Assembly: GCF_000024165.1 (NCBI RefSeq)
Contig: NC_013194.1
Coordinates: forward strand, 3,286,001-3,350,000
From: Accumulibacter phosphatis
GTDB lineage: Bacteria > Pseudomonadota > Gammaproteobacteria > Burkholderiales > Rhodocyclaceae
Length of the DNA: 64,000 bases
Reading direction: 5' to 3'
Of this stretch, positions 24,100-31,676 are shown one piece after another. The notes beneath the pieces were generated by a model that ran no database searches, was not told the origin of the DNA, and saw only the letters and a program-made list of their open reading frames with translations. Made by a program: the position numbers and the translations under genes. How positions within the stretch are numbered: the first letter of the stretch is position 1; each line of letters starts with the position of its first letter.

Positions 24100-25470
24100 G
24101 TGAGTGAAGCCCGCCCCTGGCGACGGGCGATCGTCTGGTTGCTCGTCCTCGGGCCGTTCTTCTTCGCCAGCTATGGCTTCGCGACCTGGGTGACAGCCCA
24201 GCGCTCGGACGTCGGATTCATCGTCTTCGCCTGGGAGCGGCAGATTCCGCTGCTGCCCTGGACGATCGTGCCCTACTGGCTGGTCGACCTGCTCTATGGC
24301 CTGTCGCTGCTGCTCTGTGCGACACGGCGTCAACTCGACACGCATGCCGCGCGCCTGCTCGTAACACAGTTGCTCGCTGTCAGCGCGTTTCTCGTCTTTC
24401 CGCTGCGTTGCACTTTCCAGCGCGGCGACGTGCAAGGCAGCTTTGGCTGGATGTTCGACGTACTGATGAGCTTCGACCAACCCTACAACCAGGCGCCATC
24501 GCTCCACATTGCCCTGCTCGTGGTTCTGCTCGAACCGTACCTGCGGGCCGTCCCAAGGGCGTGGCATACCTTGGTCTATGCTGCCGCCTTGCTGATCGGC
24601 GTATCGGTACTGACGACCTGGCAACACCACTTCGTCGACATCCCGACGGGCTTTTGGTTGGGCTGCTTCGCGGTCTGGCTGTTCCCGACCGACCGGCCCC
24701 CGCCGCTGTGGCGCGCCATACTGACGAGCAGCCGTAAGCGCCGCCGGCTCGCCGCCGGCTACGCCGCCGGGTCACTGGGTATCGGCCTGCTCGCGACGAG
24801 CGCCGGCGGCGCCTGGCTGTGGCTGCTCTGGGCAGCGGGCGCGCTGGCTCTGGTAGCGCTGATCTATCTGGTTCTCGACGCCGAAGCGTTCGAGAAGCGG
24901 GCTGACGGGTCGATGCCAGGCGCGGTGCGCTGCCTGCTCGGACCCTATCTGCTCGCTGCCTGGCTGAACTCGCGCTGGTGGACGCGCCGGCTCCCCGCAG
25001 CAAGTCCCGTGTCCGCCGGGATCCTCCTCGGACGGCTACCCGGCGAGGCCGAGCTGCGCCGCCACGGCGTGGTGGCGATTGTCGACCTCTGCGCCGAATT
25101 ACCCTGCCCAACGCCCGGCGTACGGCACACGGTGGTGCCGCTGCTCGATTTGGTCCCGCCGGGCCTGGCGCAGCTCGAACGGGCATCGGCAGCCATCGAC
25201 GATGCCCGCCAGATCGGCCAGGTCCTCGTCTGTTGTGCGCTGGGTTTCGCCCGCAGTGCGCTGGCGGTCGCTGCCTGGCTGCTGCGCACGGGTGCTGCCA
25301 ACTCACCGGCCGAAGCGGTCGCGCAAGTACAGCGGGCACGGCCGTCGGTAGTTCTTGGCCGCGACGAGATCGATCTCCTCAGCCGATGGCAGGAACACCG
25401 ACTCCCGGCGTCACAGTTTTCTGCAGCGGATGGCCAACCACCCTCCGTCGGTGCTGGACGTGAGCACTGA
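24100..25470 (+). CDS. PAP2-type phosphatase fused to a dual-specificity phosphatase-like domain
   Basis: The 456-residue protein has N-terminal membrane helices with a PAP2 (inositolphosphotransferase/AUR1-like) core, namely QAPSLHIALL and WQHHFVDIPTGF; the usual K-x6-RP first motif is absent. After two more membrane helices comes a cytosolic dual-specificity phosphatase-like domain with VLVCCALGFARSAL, which fits C-x5-R-S, although the usual preceding His is Cys. GTG 24100 is taken as start; TTG 24070, just after the previous stop, is possible. The 3' end overlaps the next gene by 41 bp. It probably dephosphorylates a lipid phosphate intermediate made by this operon. Confidence 0.8.
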   Translation: MSEARPWRRAIVWLLVLGPFFFASYGFATWVTAQRSDVGFIVFAWERQIPLLPWTIVPYWLVDLLYGLSLLLCATRRQLDTHAARLLVTQLLAVSAFLVFPLRCTFQRGDVQGSFGWMFDVLMSFDQPYNQAPSLHIALLVVLLEPYLRAVPRAWHTLVYAAALLIGVSVLTTWQHHFVDIPTGFWLGCFAVWLFPTDRPPPLWRAILTSSRKRRRLAAGYAAGSLGIGLLATSAGGAWLWLLWAAGALALVALIYLVLDAEAFEKRADGSMPGAVRCLLGPYLLAAWLNSRWWTRRLPAASPVSAGILLGRLPGEAELRRHGVVAIVDLCAELPCPTPGVRHTVVPLLDLVPPGLAQLERASAAIDDARQIGQVLVCCALGFARSALAVAAWLLRTGAANSPAEAVAQVQRARPSVVLGRDEIDLLSRWQEHRLPASQFSAADGQPPSVGAGREH

Positions 25471-26398
25471 GGCCTGGCGACTGGTCGCCGGCATCGCCGC
25501 GGTACTGACTCTGGCCTCATTGTCCGGACAGGTGCTCAGGATCGTCGTCGCCAGAAGCGAGCCGCATGCGTTGATCGACAACCTGAACAAGCGAATCAAT
25601 TCCTGGTGGGTGATCGCCATCATCGTCGGCCTGGCCCTGCTCGGTGGAAGCGGCGGCGTGACGCTGTTGTTTGCCCTGGCGTCGCTGGCGGCGCTGCGTG
25701 AGTTTGTCACCACAGAAGTACCGGCGAGATGCCCGCGCGCGCTCTTGCTGAGCGCTTGCCTGATCATCGTGCCCTTGCAATACCTGCTGGTCTGGCACGG
25801 AAGTTACCTGGCCTACACGACCTTCATCCCGTCGCTTGTCTTCGTCGGGCTGCCGCTGCTCGGGCAGCTATCGGGGAATGCCGAAGAGTTCCTGAGCCGC
25901 ACCCGTACGCTGCGGCATGGACTCCTCCTCTGCGTGTTTTGCGTGTCACACGTTCCCGCCTTGCTCACGCTGCACGTCGGTGGCGATCCAGCGCGCGCCG
26001 GCTGGCTACTGGTCTTCCTGCTGCTCATCGCGCAGATCAGCGATGTGCTCCAATACCTGTGGGGAAAGCTCGCCGGTCAGTACCCGATCGCGCCGAAACT
26101 GTCACCTTCGAAAACTGTCGAGGGAACGGTCGGCGGCATCGCGAGCGCCAGCATGCTCGGCGCCGGACTGTCTTCGCTGACGCCCTTCACGACGGTGGAG
26201 GCCGCTCTGATCTCGCTGCTCATCACGCTGCTCGGCTTCGCCGGCGGGCTGGCGATGTCGGCGGTCAAACGCCGCCGTGGCATCAAGGACTGGGGCAAGC
26301 TGATTCCCGGCCATGGCGGCGTGCTTGACCGGCTCGACTCGCTGATCCTGCCGGCACCGGTCTTCTACTACGTGCTTCGCTATGGCTGGGCCGACTGA
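25430..26398 (+). CDS. CdsA-family phosphatidate cytidylyltransferase paralogue
   Basis: The 322-residue protein has about eight membrane segments and the full cytidylyltransferase signature: SPSKTVEGTVGG, followed by VKRRRGIKDWGKLIPGHGG and VLDRLDS. It makes CDP-diacylglycerol from CTP and phosphatidic acid, the activated donor that the CDP-alcohol transferase of the same operon would use. The housekeeping cdsA is present at 36551-37387, so this is a second, pathway-specific copy. ATG 25430 overlaps the upstream gene, indicating translational coupling. It ends the operon; the next gene converges 11 bp later. Confidence 0.88.
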   Translation: MANHPPSVLDVSTEAWRLVAGIAAVLTLASLSGQVLRIVVARSEPHALIDNLNKRINSWWVIAIIVGLALLGGSGGVTLLFALASLAALREFVTTEVPARCPRALLLSACLIIVPLQYLLVWHGSYLAYTTFIPSLVFVGLPLLGQLSGNAEEFLSRTRTLRHGLLLCVFCVSHVPALLTLHVGGDPARAGWLLVFLLLIAQISDVLQYLWGKLAGQYPIAPKLSPSKTVEGTVGGIASASMLGAGLSSLTPFTTVEAALISLLITLLGFAGGLAMSAVKRRRGIKDWGKLIPGHGGVLDRLDSLILPAPVFYYVLRYGWAD

Positions 26399-26408
26399 CC
26401 CGACATGC

Positions 26409-27014
26409 CTACCGGCGCTGCCGCCGACCGAGCAGCCACCCAAGCAGCAGGCCGAGCAAGGCAGCACCACCACCCGCGTACCAGATGGCCGCCTTCGCTT
26501 CGGCAAGCAGCGAATTGGTGAACACGTTCGACGAGAGGTGCATCGACACCACTTTCCACTGGCCGTCGATCTTCGCCGACGTCGAGGTCCAGTTGGAGCT
26601 CAAACGGAATGGCCCCCTGGCAACCGGAAAGAATTCGTCTTCCATCGTCCCGTCGGCGACCGCGACCTCGCCATTGCCGAAAAAACGCGCGTGGTCACCC
26701 AGCTTGGCGGTGGTCACGTAGCGGTCCAGGATGCGCTGCTCGCCTTTGACCATCCGCTGATAGTAGGCCCGGATCTCGTCATGCCCGCGCGAGACCTCGC
26801 CATTGAGCCAGGTGACAGTCGCCTGCGGATGCATCTGGGCGACCATTCGATCGACATCCTGGGCGTTGATGCTGGCTTCCATCTCCCGGAAAAGCTTGAT
26901 CAAAGCCTGACGGTCGGCAGCGTAGGGGTCTGCGTCGGCGGCAAGAGCGAGGGCCGGCGCCAGGAAAACGAAGAAGAGGAAGAAGGGGCACAGCAGCTTG
27001 CGTATCGACCACAT
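26409..27014 (-). CDS. Exported NTF2/SnoaL-like (DUF4440-type) protein with C-terminal anchor
   Basis: A signal peptide (residues 1-25) precedes an NTF2-like cone fold: LIKLFREMEASINAQDVDRM, then HPQATVTWLNGEVSRGHDEI and WKVVSMHLS. A C-terminal membrane helix with a positive end (LLGLLLGWLLGRRQRR) follows. Family members include ketosteroid-isomerase-like and calmodulin-associated proteins; the specific ligand is unknown. The C-terminal helix probably holds the domain at the outer face of the inner membrane. ATG 27014 has GGAG 5 nt upstream. It converges with the phospholipid operon. Confidence 0.75.
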   Translation of the reverse strand: MWSIRKLLCPFFLFFVFLAPALALAADADPYAADRQALIKLFREMEASINAQDVDRMVAQMHPQATVTWLNGEVSRGHDEIRAYYQRMVKGEQRILDRYVTTAKLGDHARFFGNGEVAVADGTMEDEFFPVARGPFRLSSNWTSTSAKIDGQWKVVSMHLSSNVFTNSLLAEAKAAIWYAGGGAALLGLLLGWLLGRRQRR

Positions 27015-27124
27015 GGGATCTCCATTCATCCAGCACCGGCGAAAGCCGGATTCTAGCCTGCCATGGCGCCGATGAATACCGTGGCGAGGGAGGGAAATCA
27101 TTGGCGAGTTGCCCGCCAGCGGAC

Positions 27125-27943
27125 CTAGCCCCCCGCCACTCGGGATGGCGAAGCTTCGGTCTGGCGTCTTCTGACCGTCTCGAAAAGGCACACCGCCGCT
27201 GCCGCAGCGACGTTCAGCGACTCGCTCGGCCCCGGCATCGGAATCCGTACCTGCAGGCGGGTCAAGGCCGCCACCGCTGGCCTGACGCCGAGCCCCTCGC
27301 TTCCGAAGACCCAGGCCACGGGCCCCGCGAGATCCGCGCCGTAGAGGCTCGTCGATGCGCCGAGGAGCGTTGCCACGGGCTGCCCGCGATAGGCGGACAG
27401 AAAGGCCGGCAGATCACAGTGTTCGAGAACGTCGAGCTGGAAGTGTGCGCCCATCGCTGCGCGCAGCGTCTTCGGTGCCCAGGCCTGCGCGCAATCCGGC
27501 GACAGCAGAATCTGGCGAAAGCCGGCCGCCGCCGCACTGCGCAGAATCGAACCGACATTGCCCGGATCCTGAACACCGTCGAGCACGACGGTGTCCGCCT
27601 GCATGTCCGGTGCGGGTCCCTGCAGCGGCCGCGGACGGTCGATGATCGCCATGATGCCGCTTGGCGTCTCGACCACCGCCAGTTCGGCGAACAGGACATC
27701 GCCAAGGACCGTTATCGTCACACCGACCTGGCCGCTCTCCAGGTAGCTGGCGATTTCCGGCCGGCCGGTACCACTGTCACTGACGACGATCTCGATGGGA
27801 ATCCCGCAATGCCGGCTATAGGCATCGATCAGGTGCATGCCGTCGAGGACGGCCAGGCCGGTCCGGCGCCGCTCCCTGCCACTCTGCAAGAGCTTCTTGA
27901 GTACTTTGTAGTGCGGATTGTCGCGCGAGACGATCCGTCTCAT
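27125..27943 (-). CDS. TrmH/SpoU-family RNA 2'-O-methyltransferase
   Basis: The 272-residue protein has a small substrate-binding N-terminal domain and a SPOUT knot: VVLDGVQDPGNVGSILRSAA (SAM pocket strand), VFGSEGLGV and IPMPGPSESLNVAAAAAV, the three SpoU motifs. These enzymes methylate ribose 2'-OH in rRNA or tRNA. Its ATG overlaps the rnhB stop by 4 bp, making it the last gene of the envelope operon. It resembles RlmB-like enzymes, but the specific site in RNA cannot be told from sequence. Confidence 0.87.
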   Translation of the reverse strand: MRRIVSRDNPHYKVLKKLLQSGRERRRTGLAVLDGMHLIDAYSRHCGIPIEIVVSDSGTGRPEIASYLESGQVGVTITVLGDVLFAELAVVETPSGIMAIIDRPRPLQGPAPDMQADTVVLDGVQDPGNVGSILRSAAAAGFRQILLSPDCAQAWAPKTLRAAMGAHFQLDVLEHCDLPAFLSAYRGQPVATLLGASTSLYGADLAGPVAWVFGSEGLGVRPAVAALTRLQVRIPMPGPSESLNVAAAAAVCLFETVRRRQTEASPSRVAGG

Positions 27944-28536
27944 CGTTGCAACAGACGGGCCACCGGTGCGTAACTCCGGCGATGGTGCGGACTCACACCG
28001 TGCTCTTCGAGCGCCCGCAGGTGAAACGCCGTCGGATAACCCATGTGCCGATCGAATCCATACTGCGGATACGTCGCGTGCAGTTCGCGCATGCCCGCGT
28101 CGCGACTCGTCTTGGCCAGGATCGATGCGGCGGCAATGCTGGCGATCCTGCCGTCACCGCCGACGATGGCCTCGGCGCTGCAGGGCAGTTGCGGGCAGTG
28201 CTGGCCGTCAACGAGCGCATGCACCGGCCAGGCGCCATGTCCGCCAGCGAGGGCTGCGACGGCGCGCTGCATGGCCAGCAAGCTGGCCTGCAGGATGTTG
28301 ATCCGGTCGATCTCCTCGACGCTCGCTGCCGCCACAGCCCAGGCCAGTGCCCGGGCACGGATCGCCTCGGCCAAGACCTCGCGCCGCCGGGCGGAAAGCT
28401 TCTTGGAATCGTTGAGGCCGGCGATCGGCCGCGACGGATCGAGAATCACCGCGGCGGCCACGACGGGTCCGGCCAGCGGACCGCGACCGGCTTCGTCGAT
28501 CCCGCAGACCAGACCTTCAGGCGTTAACAGCGACAC
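27940..28536 (-). CDS. rnhB: Ribonuclease HII
   Basis: The 198-residue protein has the RNase HII signature GIDEAGRGPLAGPVVAAAV, later KKLSARRR, and GDGRIASIAAASILAKTSRD carrying the remaining acidic and basic active-site residues. It removes RNA from RNA/DNA hybrids and misincorporated ribonucleotides. I chose GTG 28536 because it begins the fold and lies 20 bp inside the lpxB end, a common overlap here. No strong Shine-Dalgarno is visible, so translational coupling to lpxB is likely. The order lpxA-lpxB-rnhB matches other proteobacteria. Confidence 0.93.
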   Translation of the reverse strand: MSLLTPEGLVCGIDEAGRGPLAGPVVAAAVILDPSRPIAGLNDSKKLSARRREVLAEAIRARALAWAVAAASVEEIDRINILQASLLAMQRAVAALAGGHGAWPVHALVDGQHCPQLPCSAEAIVGGDGRIASIAAASILAKTSRDAGMRELHATYPQYGFDRHMGYPTAFHLRALEEHGVSPHHRRSYAPVARLLQR

Positions 28537-29701
28537 TGGCGGAGACTGTCGACGAGAGTTGGCCGAGAACCGCCGCCGCCGCTTTCTCGGCGGCATTCTG
28601 CCGCAGCTTGAGGTGCATCTCGCGGAACACTGCCCGGAGTCGTTCGCACACCGCTTTGTCGGCGTAGAGGTTGAGAACTGCCTGGGCGATGTTCTCGGGC
28701 GTCGCGTCATCCTGGATGAATTCCGGAACGACAAAGCGCCCGCAGAGAATATTCGGCAGGCTGTAGTAGGGGAGATAGCCGCCGATGCGTTGCATCAGCC
28801 AATAAGAAACCGGCGACATCTTGTATACCATGACCATCGGCCGCTTGAGCAGCGCCGCCTCGAGCGTCGCGGTCCCGCTTGCCACGAGCACGACATCGGC
28901 AACCATCATCGCCTGATGTGCGTGGCCGAACAGCAAGCGAATCGGCAGCTCAGGCACCTCGCACCGATGCAGCGCCGCCTCGAACAACAGGCGCGTCTCA
29001 CGCGTCGCCATCGGCGCGAGAAAAACGGCGTCCGGGATCGCCTGATGAATCCGGCGGGCCGTCTCGATGAAGGCATCGGCCATGTACTTGAGTTCACCCT
29101 GGCGACTTCCCGGCAACAGTGCAAAAACCGGCTCCTGCGGCGACAGGCCAAGCAGCGCCCGGGCATCGTCGCGCCCATCCGCGAGCGGCAACATGTCAGC
29201 CAGCGGATGGCCGACGTAGCTCACCGGAATGCCGTGCCGCTCGTATAGCGCCGGCTCGAAGGGAAAGAGGGCGAGAACGCGCGAAGCGGCAGCGCCGATC
29301 TTGTGGATGCGTCCACCCCGCCACGCCCATATCGATGGGCTGACGTAATGGATGGTGGAGATGCCGCGCTTCCTGAGCGTCTTCTCGAGACTCAGATTGA
29401 AATCCGGCGCGTCGACCCCGATGAACACGTCGGGCGGATCGGCAAGCAGCCGGCGCGACAGTTGGCGGCGGATGGCGGCGATTTCGCGAAAGCGGCCGAG
29501 AACCTCGGCATAGCCGCGGACCGCCAGGGTCTCGAGCGGGTACCAGGCATCGAAACCCATGCCAAGCATTTTCGGACCACCCACACCAAAAAAAACGGCG
29601 TTCGGCAGCTTCGCCCTGAGCGCCTGGATCAGCTGGCTGGCCAGGAGGTCGCCCGATGCCTCCCCGGCAACCAGGGCGATCCGGACGGCCAAAGCCGTCA
29701 T
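28517..29701 (-). CDS. lpxB: Lipid-A-disaccharide synthase
   Basis: The 394-residue protein is a GT-B glycosyltransferase of lipid A synthesis. It joins UDP-2,3-diacylglucosamine to lipid X to give the tetraacyl disaccharide at the inner face of the membrane. Characteristic segments are VAGEASGDLLASQL, GGPKMLGMG, YVSPSIWAWR and ALLPGSRQGEL. Its ATG overlaps the lpxA stop by 4 bp, and rnhB begins within its end. No lesion is seen. Confidence 0.95.
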   Translation of the reverse strand: MTALAVRIALVAGEASGDLLASQLIQALRAKLPNAVFFGVGGPKMLGMGFDAWYPLETLAVRGYAEVLGRFREIAAIRRQLSRRLLADPPDVFIGVDAPDFNLSLEKTLRKRGISTIHYVSPSIWAWRGGRIHKIGAAASRVLALFPFEPALYERHGIPVSYVGHPLADMLPLADGRDDARALLGLSPQEPVFALLPGSRQGELKYMADAFIETARRIHQAIPDAVFLAPMATRETRLLFEAALHRCEVPELPIRLLFGHAHQAMMVADVVLVASGTATLEAALLKRPMVMVYKMSPVSYWLMQRIGGYLPYYSLPNILCGRFVVPEFIQDDATPENIAQAVLNLYADKAVCERLRAVFREMHLKLRQNAAEKAAAAVLGQLSSTVSASVAVNA

Positions 29702-30468
29702 CGGATGATGCCGCGCTTCGACACTGCCAGGAAATCGATGAGCGGCTGAATCTCCGGATGCGTAGCGACCTCCTGCTCGAGCTTGGCACGGGCCTCCTCG
29801 AGCATCAGGCCCGACTTGTAGAGCGTGCGGTAGGCCCGCTTGAGCGCGAGCAGCGCCTGCGGAGAGAAGCCGCGGCGTTTCAGTCCCTCAGCGTTGATTC
29901 CATAGGGACCGGCAGTGTTTCCGGCGGCCATCACGTACGGGGGAATATCCTGCAAGACCACCGTCCCGGCAGCGGTCATGGTGTGAGTCCCGATGCGACA
30001 GAACTGGTGCACCCCGGTGAAGCCACCCAGGATCGCCCAGTCGTCAACGTGAACGTGACCGGCCAATTGCGCGTTGTTGGCAAACACCGTGCGGTTGCCA
30101 ATCTGGCAATCATGCGCGATATGCACATACGCCATGATCCAGTTGTCGTCGCCGATGCGCGTGGTTCCAGCATCCTGCGCGGTGCCGATGTTGAAGGTGC
30201 AGAACTCGCGAATGGTGTTGCGGTCACCGATATCGAGGCGGGTCGGCTCACCACCGTACTTCTTGTCCTGCGGCGCCTCGCCGAGCGAACAGAACTGAAA
30301 GATCCGGTTATCGCAACCAATCCGGGTGCGTCCGGTGATCACCACATGCGGACCGATCGTTGTGTTGTCCCCGATCTCCACATGCTCGCCGATGATCGAA
30401 TAGGCACCGACCTGAACACTCGCGCCGAGCTGCGCGCCCGAATGGATGATTGCACTCTGATGAATCAT
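29698..30468 (-). CDS. lpxA: UDP-N-acetylglucosamine O-acyltransferase
   Basis: This 256-residue left-handed beta-helix of hexapeptide repeats (IHQSAIIHSGAQLGASVQV onward) has the catalytic region NNAQLAGHVHVDD and GGFTGVHQF, and the helical C-terminal domain. It places a 3-hydroxyacyl chain on UDP-GlcNAc, the first step of lipid A synthesis. The order fabZ-lpxA-lpxB is kept, but lpxD, usually upstream of fabZ, is not here. It starts at ATG 30468, 19 bp after fabZ. Confidence 0.95.
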   Translation of the reverse strand: MIHQSAIIHSGAQLGASVQVGAYSIIGEHVEIGDNTTIGPHVVITGRTRIGCDNRIFQFCSLGEAPQDKKYGGEPTRLDIGDRNTIREFCTFNIGTAQDAGTTRIGDDNWIMAYVHIAHDCQIGNRTVFANNAQLAGHVHVDDWAILGGFTGVHQFCRIGTHTMTAAGTVVLQDIPPYVMAAGNTAGPYGINAEGLKRRGFSPQALLALKRAYRTLYKSGLMLEEARAKLEQEVATHPEIQPLIDFLAVSKRGIIR

Positions 30469-30487
30469 GGCCGCAGCACCCCGAAAT

Positions 30488-30925
30488 TCAGCCGATGTTG
30501 CTCTTGGCGCACATCATGTCGGCTTCGGCTACGGTCTCGCCATCGACCGAGGCGACCGTCGCGAACTTCCAGATATTGCGAAACTGGCGCTGGATCCGGA
30601 CATGCAGGTGCAACTGATCGCCTGCAGTCACCGTCTTCTTGAAGCGTGCCTTGTCGATTCCGACGAAGTAGAACAGCGAAGTGGGGTCAGGCTTTTCGCC
30701 AAGCGTCCTGAACGCGAGGATCCCGCAAGCCTGTGCCAGCGCCTCCATGATCAACACGCCCGGCATCACCGGGTGATGCGGGAAATGTCCGACGAAGAAG
30801 GGCTCGTTGATCGTCACATTCTTGTAGGCATGGATGGCCTTCCCCGGCTCGCAATCGACTACCCTGTCTACCAGGAGGAAGGGGTAGCGATGGGGCAGAT
30901 GCTCCAGGACTTCGTGGATATCCAT
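30488..30925 (-). CDS. fabZ: 3-hydroxyacyl-ACP dehydratase FabZ
   Basis: The 145-residue hot-dog enzyme carries catalytic His47 in GHFPHHP and Glu61 in MEALAQ. It dehydrates 3-hydroxyacyl-ACP in fatty acid elongation and competes with LpxA for hydroxyacyl-ACP. ATG 30925 begins the conserved MDIHEVLEHLPHRYP. An in-frame TTG at 30934 has GGAG (30943-30946) at the ideal 8-nt distance, so translation may begin there with three more residues. It lies directly downstream of the region where lpxD is expected. Confidence 0.95.
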   Translation of the reverse strand: MDIHEVLEHLPHRYPFLLVDRVVDCEPGKAIHAYKNVTINEPFFVGHFPHHPVMPGVLIMEALAQACGILAFRTLGEKPDPTSLFYFVGIDKARFKKTVTAGDQLHLHVRIQRQFRNIWKFATVASVDGETVAEADMMCAKSNIG

Positions 30926-31142
30926 TGCGTTCAAGCTGTTGTCTCCATACGTTCGAGTTTCTTGTCGGGTTCGGCAACGCGCCCTGCCAGCTTCGTCTGG
31001 CGATCGGCCCGTTCCGACTGACACCGGTACCGGCCACGACATGCGAGTCGGCGCCTCAAGGCAATTGGCCGGCGACGACCGCTACACCACAACCGGTGAG
31101 TCGGTATCGTGACACATGCGATCCGGGGGATCTGGCGACGGC
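30926..31142 (-). other. Gap in place of lpxD, with possible C-terminal relic
   Basis: In related genomes lpxD sits between the skp/ompH and fabZ genes. Here only 217 bp remain, far too short for the roughly 1-kb gene. On the minus strand one frame ends in QTKLAGRVAEPDKKLERMET plus TA and a TGA overlapping the fabZ TTG region. That is a charged helical tail of the type that ends many LpxD proteins. This suggests that a deletion removed lpxD but left its last codons. The relic assignment is tentative. Confidence 0.4.
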
Positions 31143-31661
31143 TTACTTAGCGTCCTTGGAGTCGGAAAGCGCTTTGACGACCTTGTCGGTGATGTCCAAT
31201 CTCGGGCTGACCCAGACGACATCCTGAACGATCAGATCGTACTTCTCGCTCTCGGCGAGTTGCTTGATCGCTTTGTTGGCCTTCTCGATGATCGCCGCGT
31301 TCTCTTCGTTCTGGCGCAGATTCAGGTCCTCGCGAAACTCGCGCTGCTTGCGCTGAAACTCCCGCGACAACTCGGCGAGGTCCTTCTCCTTGGCGCGGCG
31401 ATCCGCCTCGGCCATCGTCAGGCCACTTTTCTCGAGCGTTTCCTGCAAACCCTGAACCTGCTTGGCGAGACGCTGCAAATCCTGGTCGCGTTTGGCGAAT
31501 TCCTGCTCTATCTTCTTGGCAGCGCGTACGGCCGCCGGCGCATCGCGAAACAGACGTTGGGTGTTGACGTACCCGATCTTCAGTGGTTCTACCGCCGACG
31601 CGTAAGACAGCTGCAGCGAGCCTATCAACGCCACCAGCAGCGCGGCAATCGTCTTCTTCAA
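31143..31661 (-). CDS. skp: Periplasmic chaperone Skp/OmpH family
   Basis: The 172-residue protein has a signal peptide ending in SYASA. LKIGYVNTQRLFRDAP follows, then two long charged helices forming coiled-coil tentacles (KKIEQEFAKRDQDLQRLAKQ onward) and a short C-terminal return strand. Skp holds unfolded outer-membrane proteins for BamA, whose gene lies 15 bp upstream. The start is TTG 31661, with AGGAG 8 nt before it; no ATG is available at the signal peptide start. Confidence 0.92.
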   Translation of the reverse strand: MKKTIAALLVALIGSLQLSYASAVEPLKIGYVNTQRLFRDAPAAVRAAKKIEQEFAKRDQDLQRLAKQVQGLQETLEKSGLTMAEADRRAKEKDLAELSREFQRKQREFREDLNLRQNEENAAIIEKANKAIKQLAESEKYDLIVQDVVWVSPRLDITDKVVKALSDSKDAK

Positions 31662-31676
31662 GCTAATTCTCCTGAA

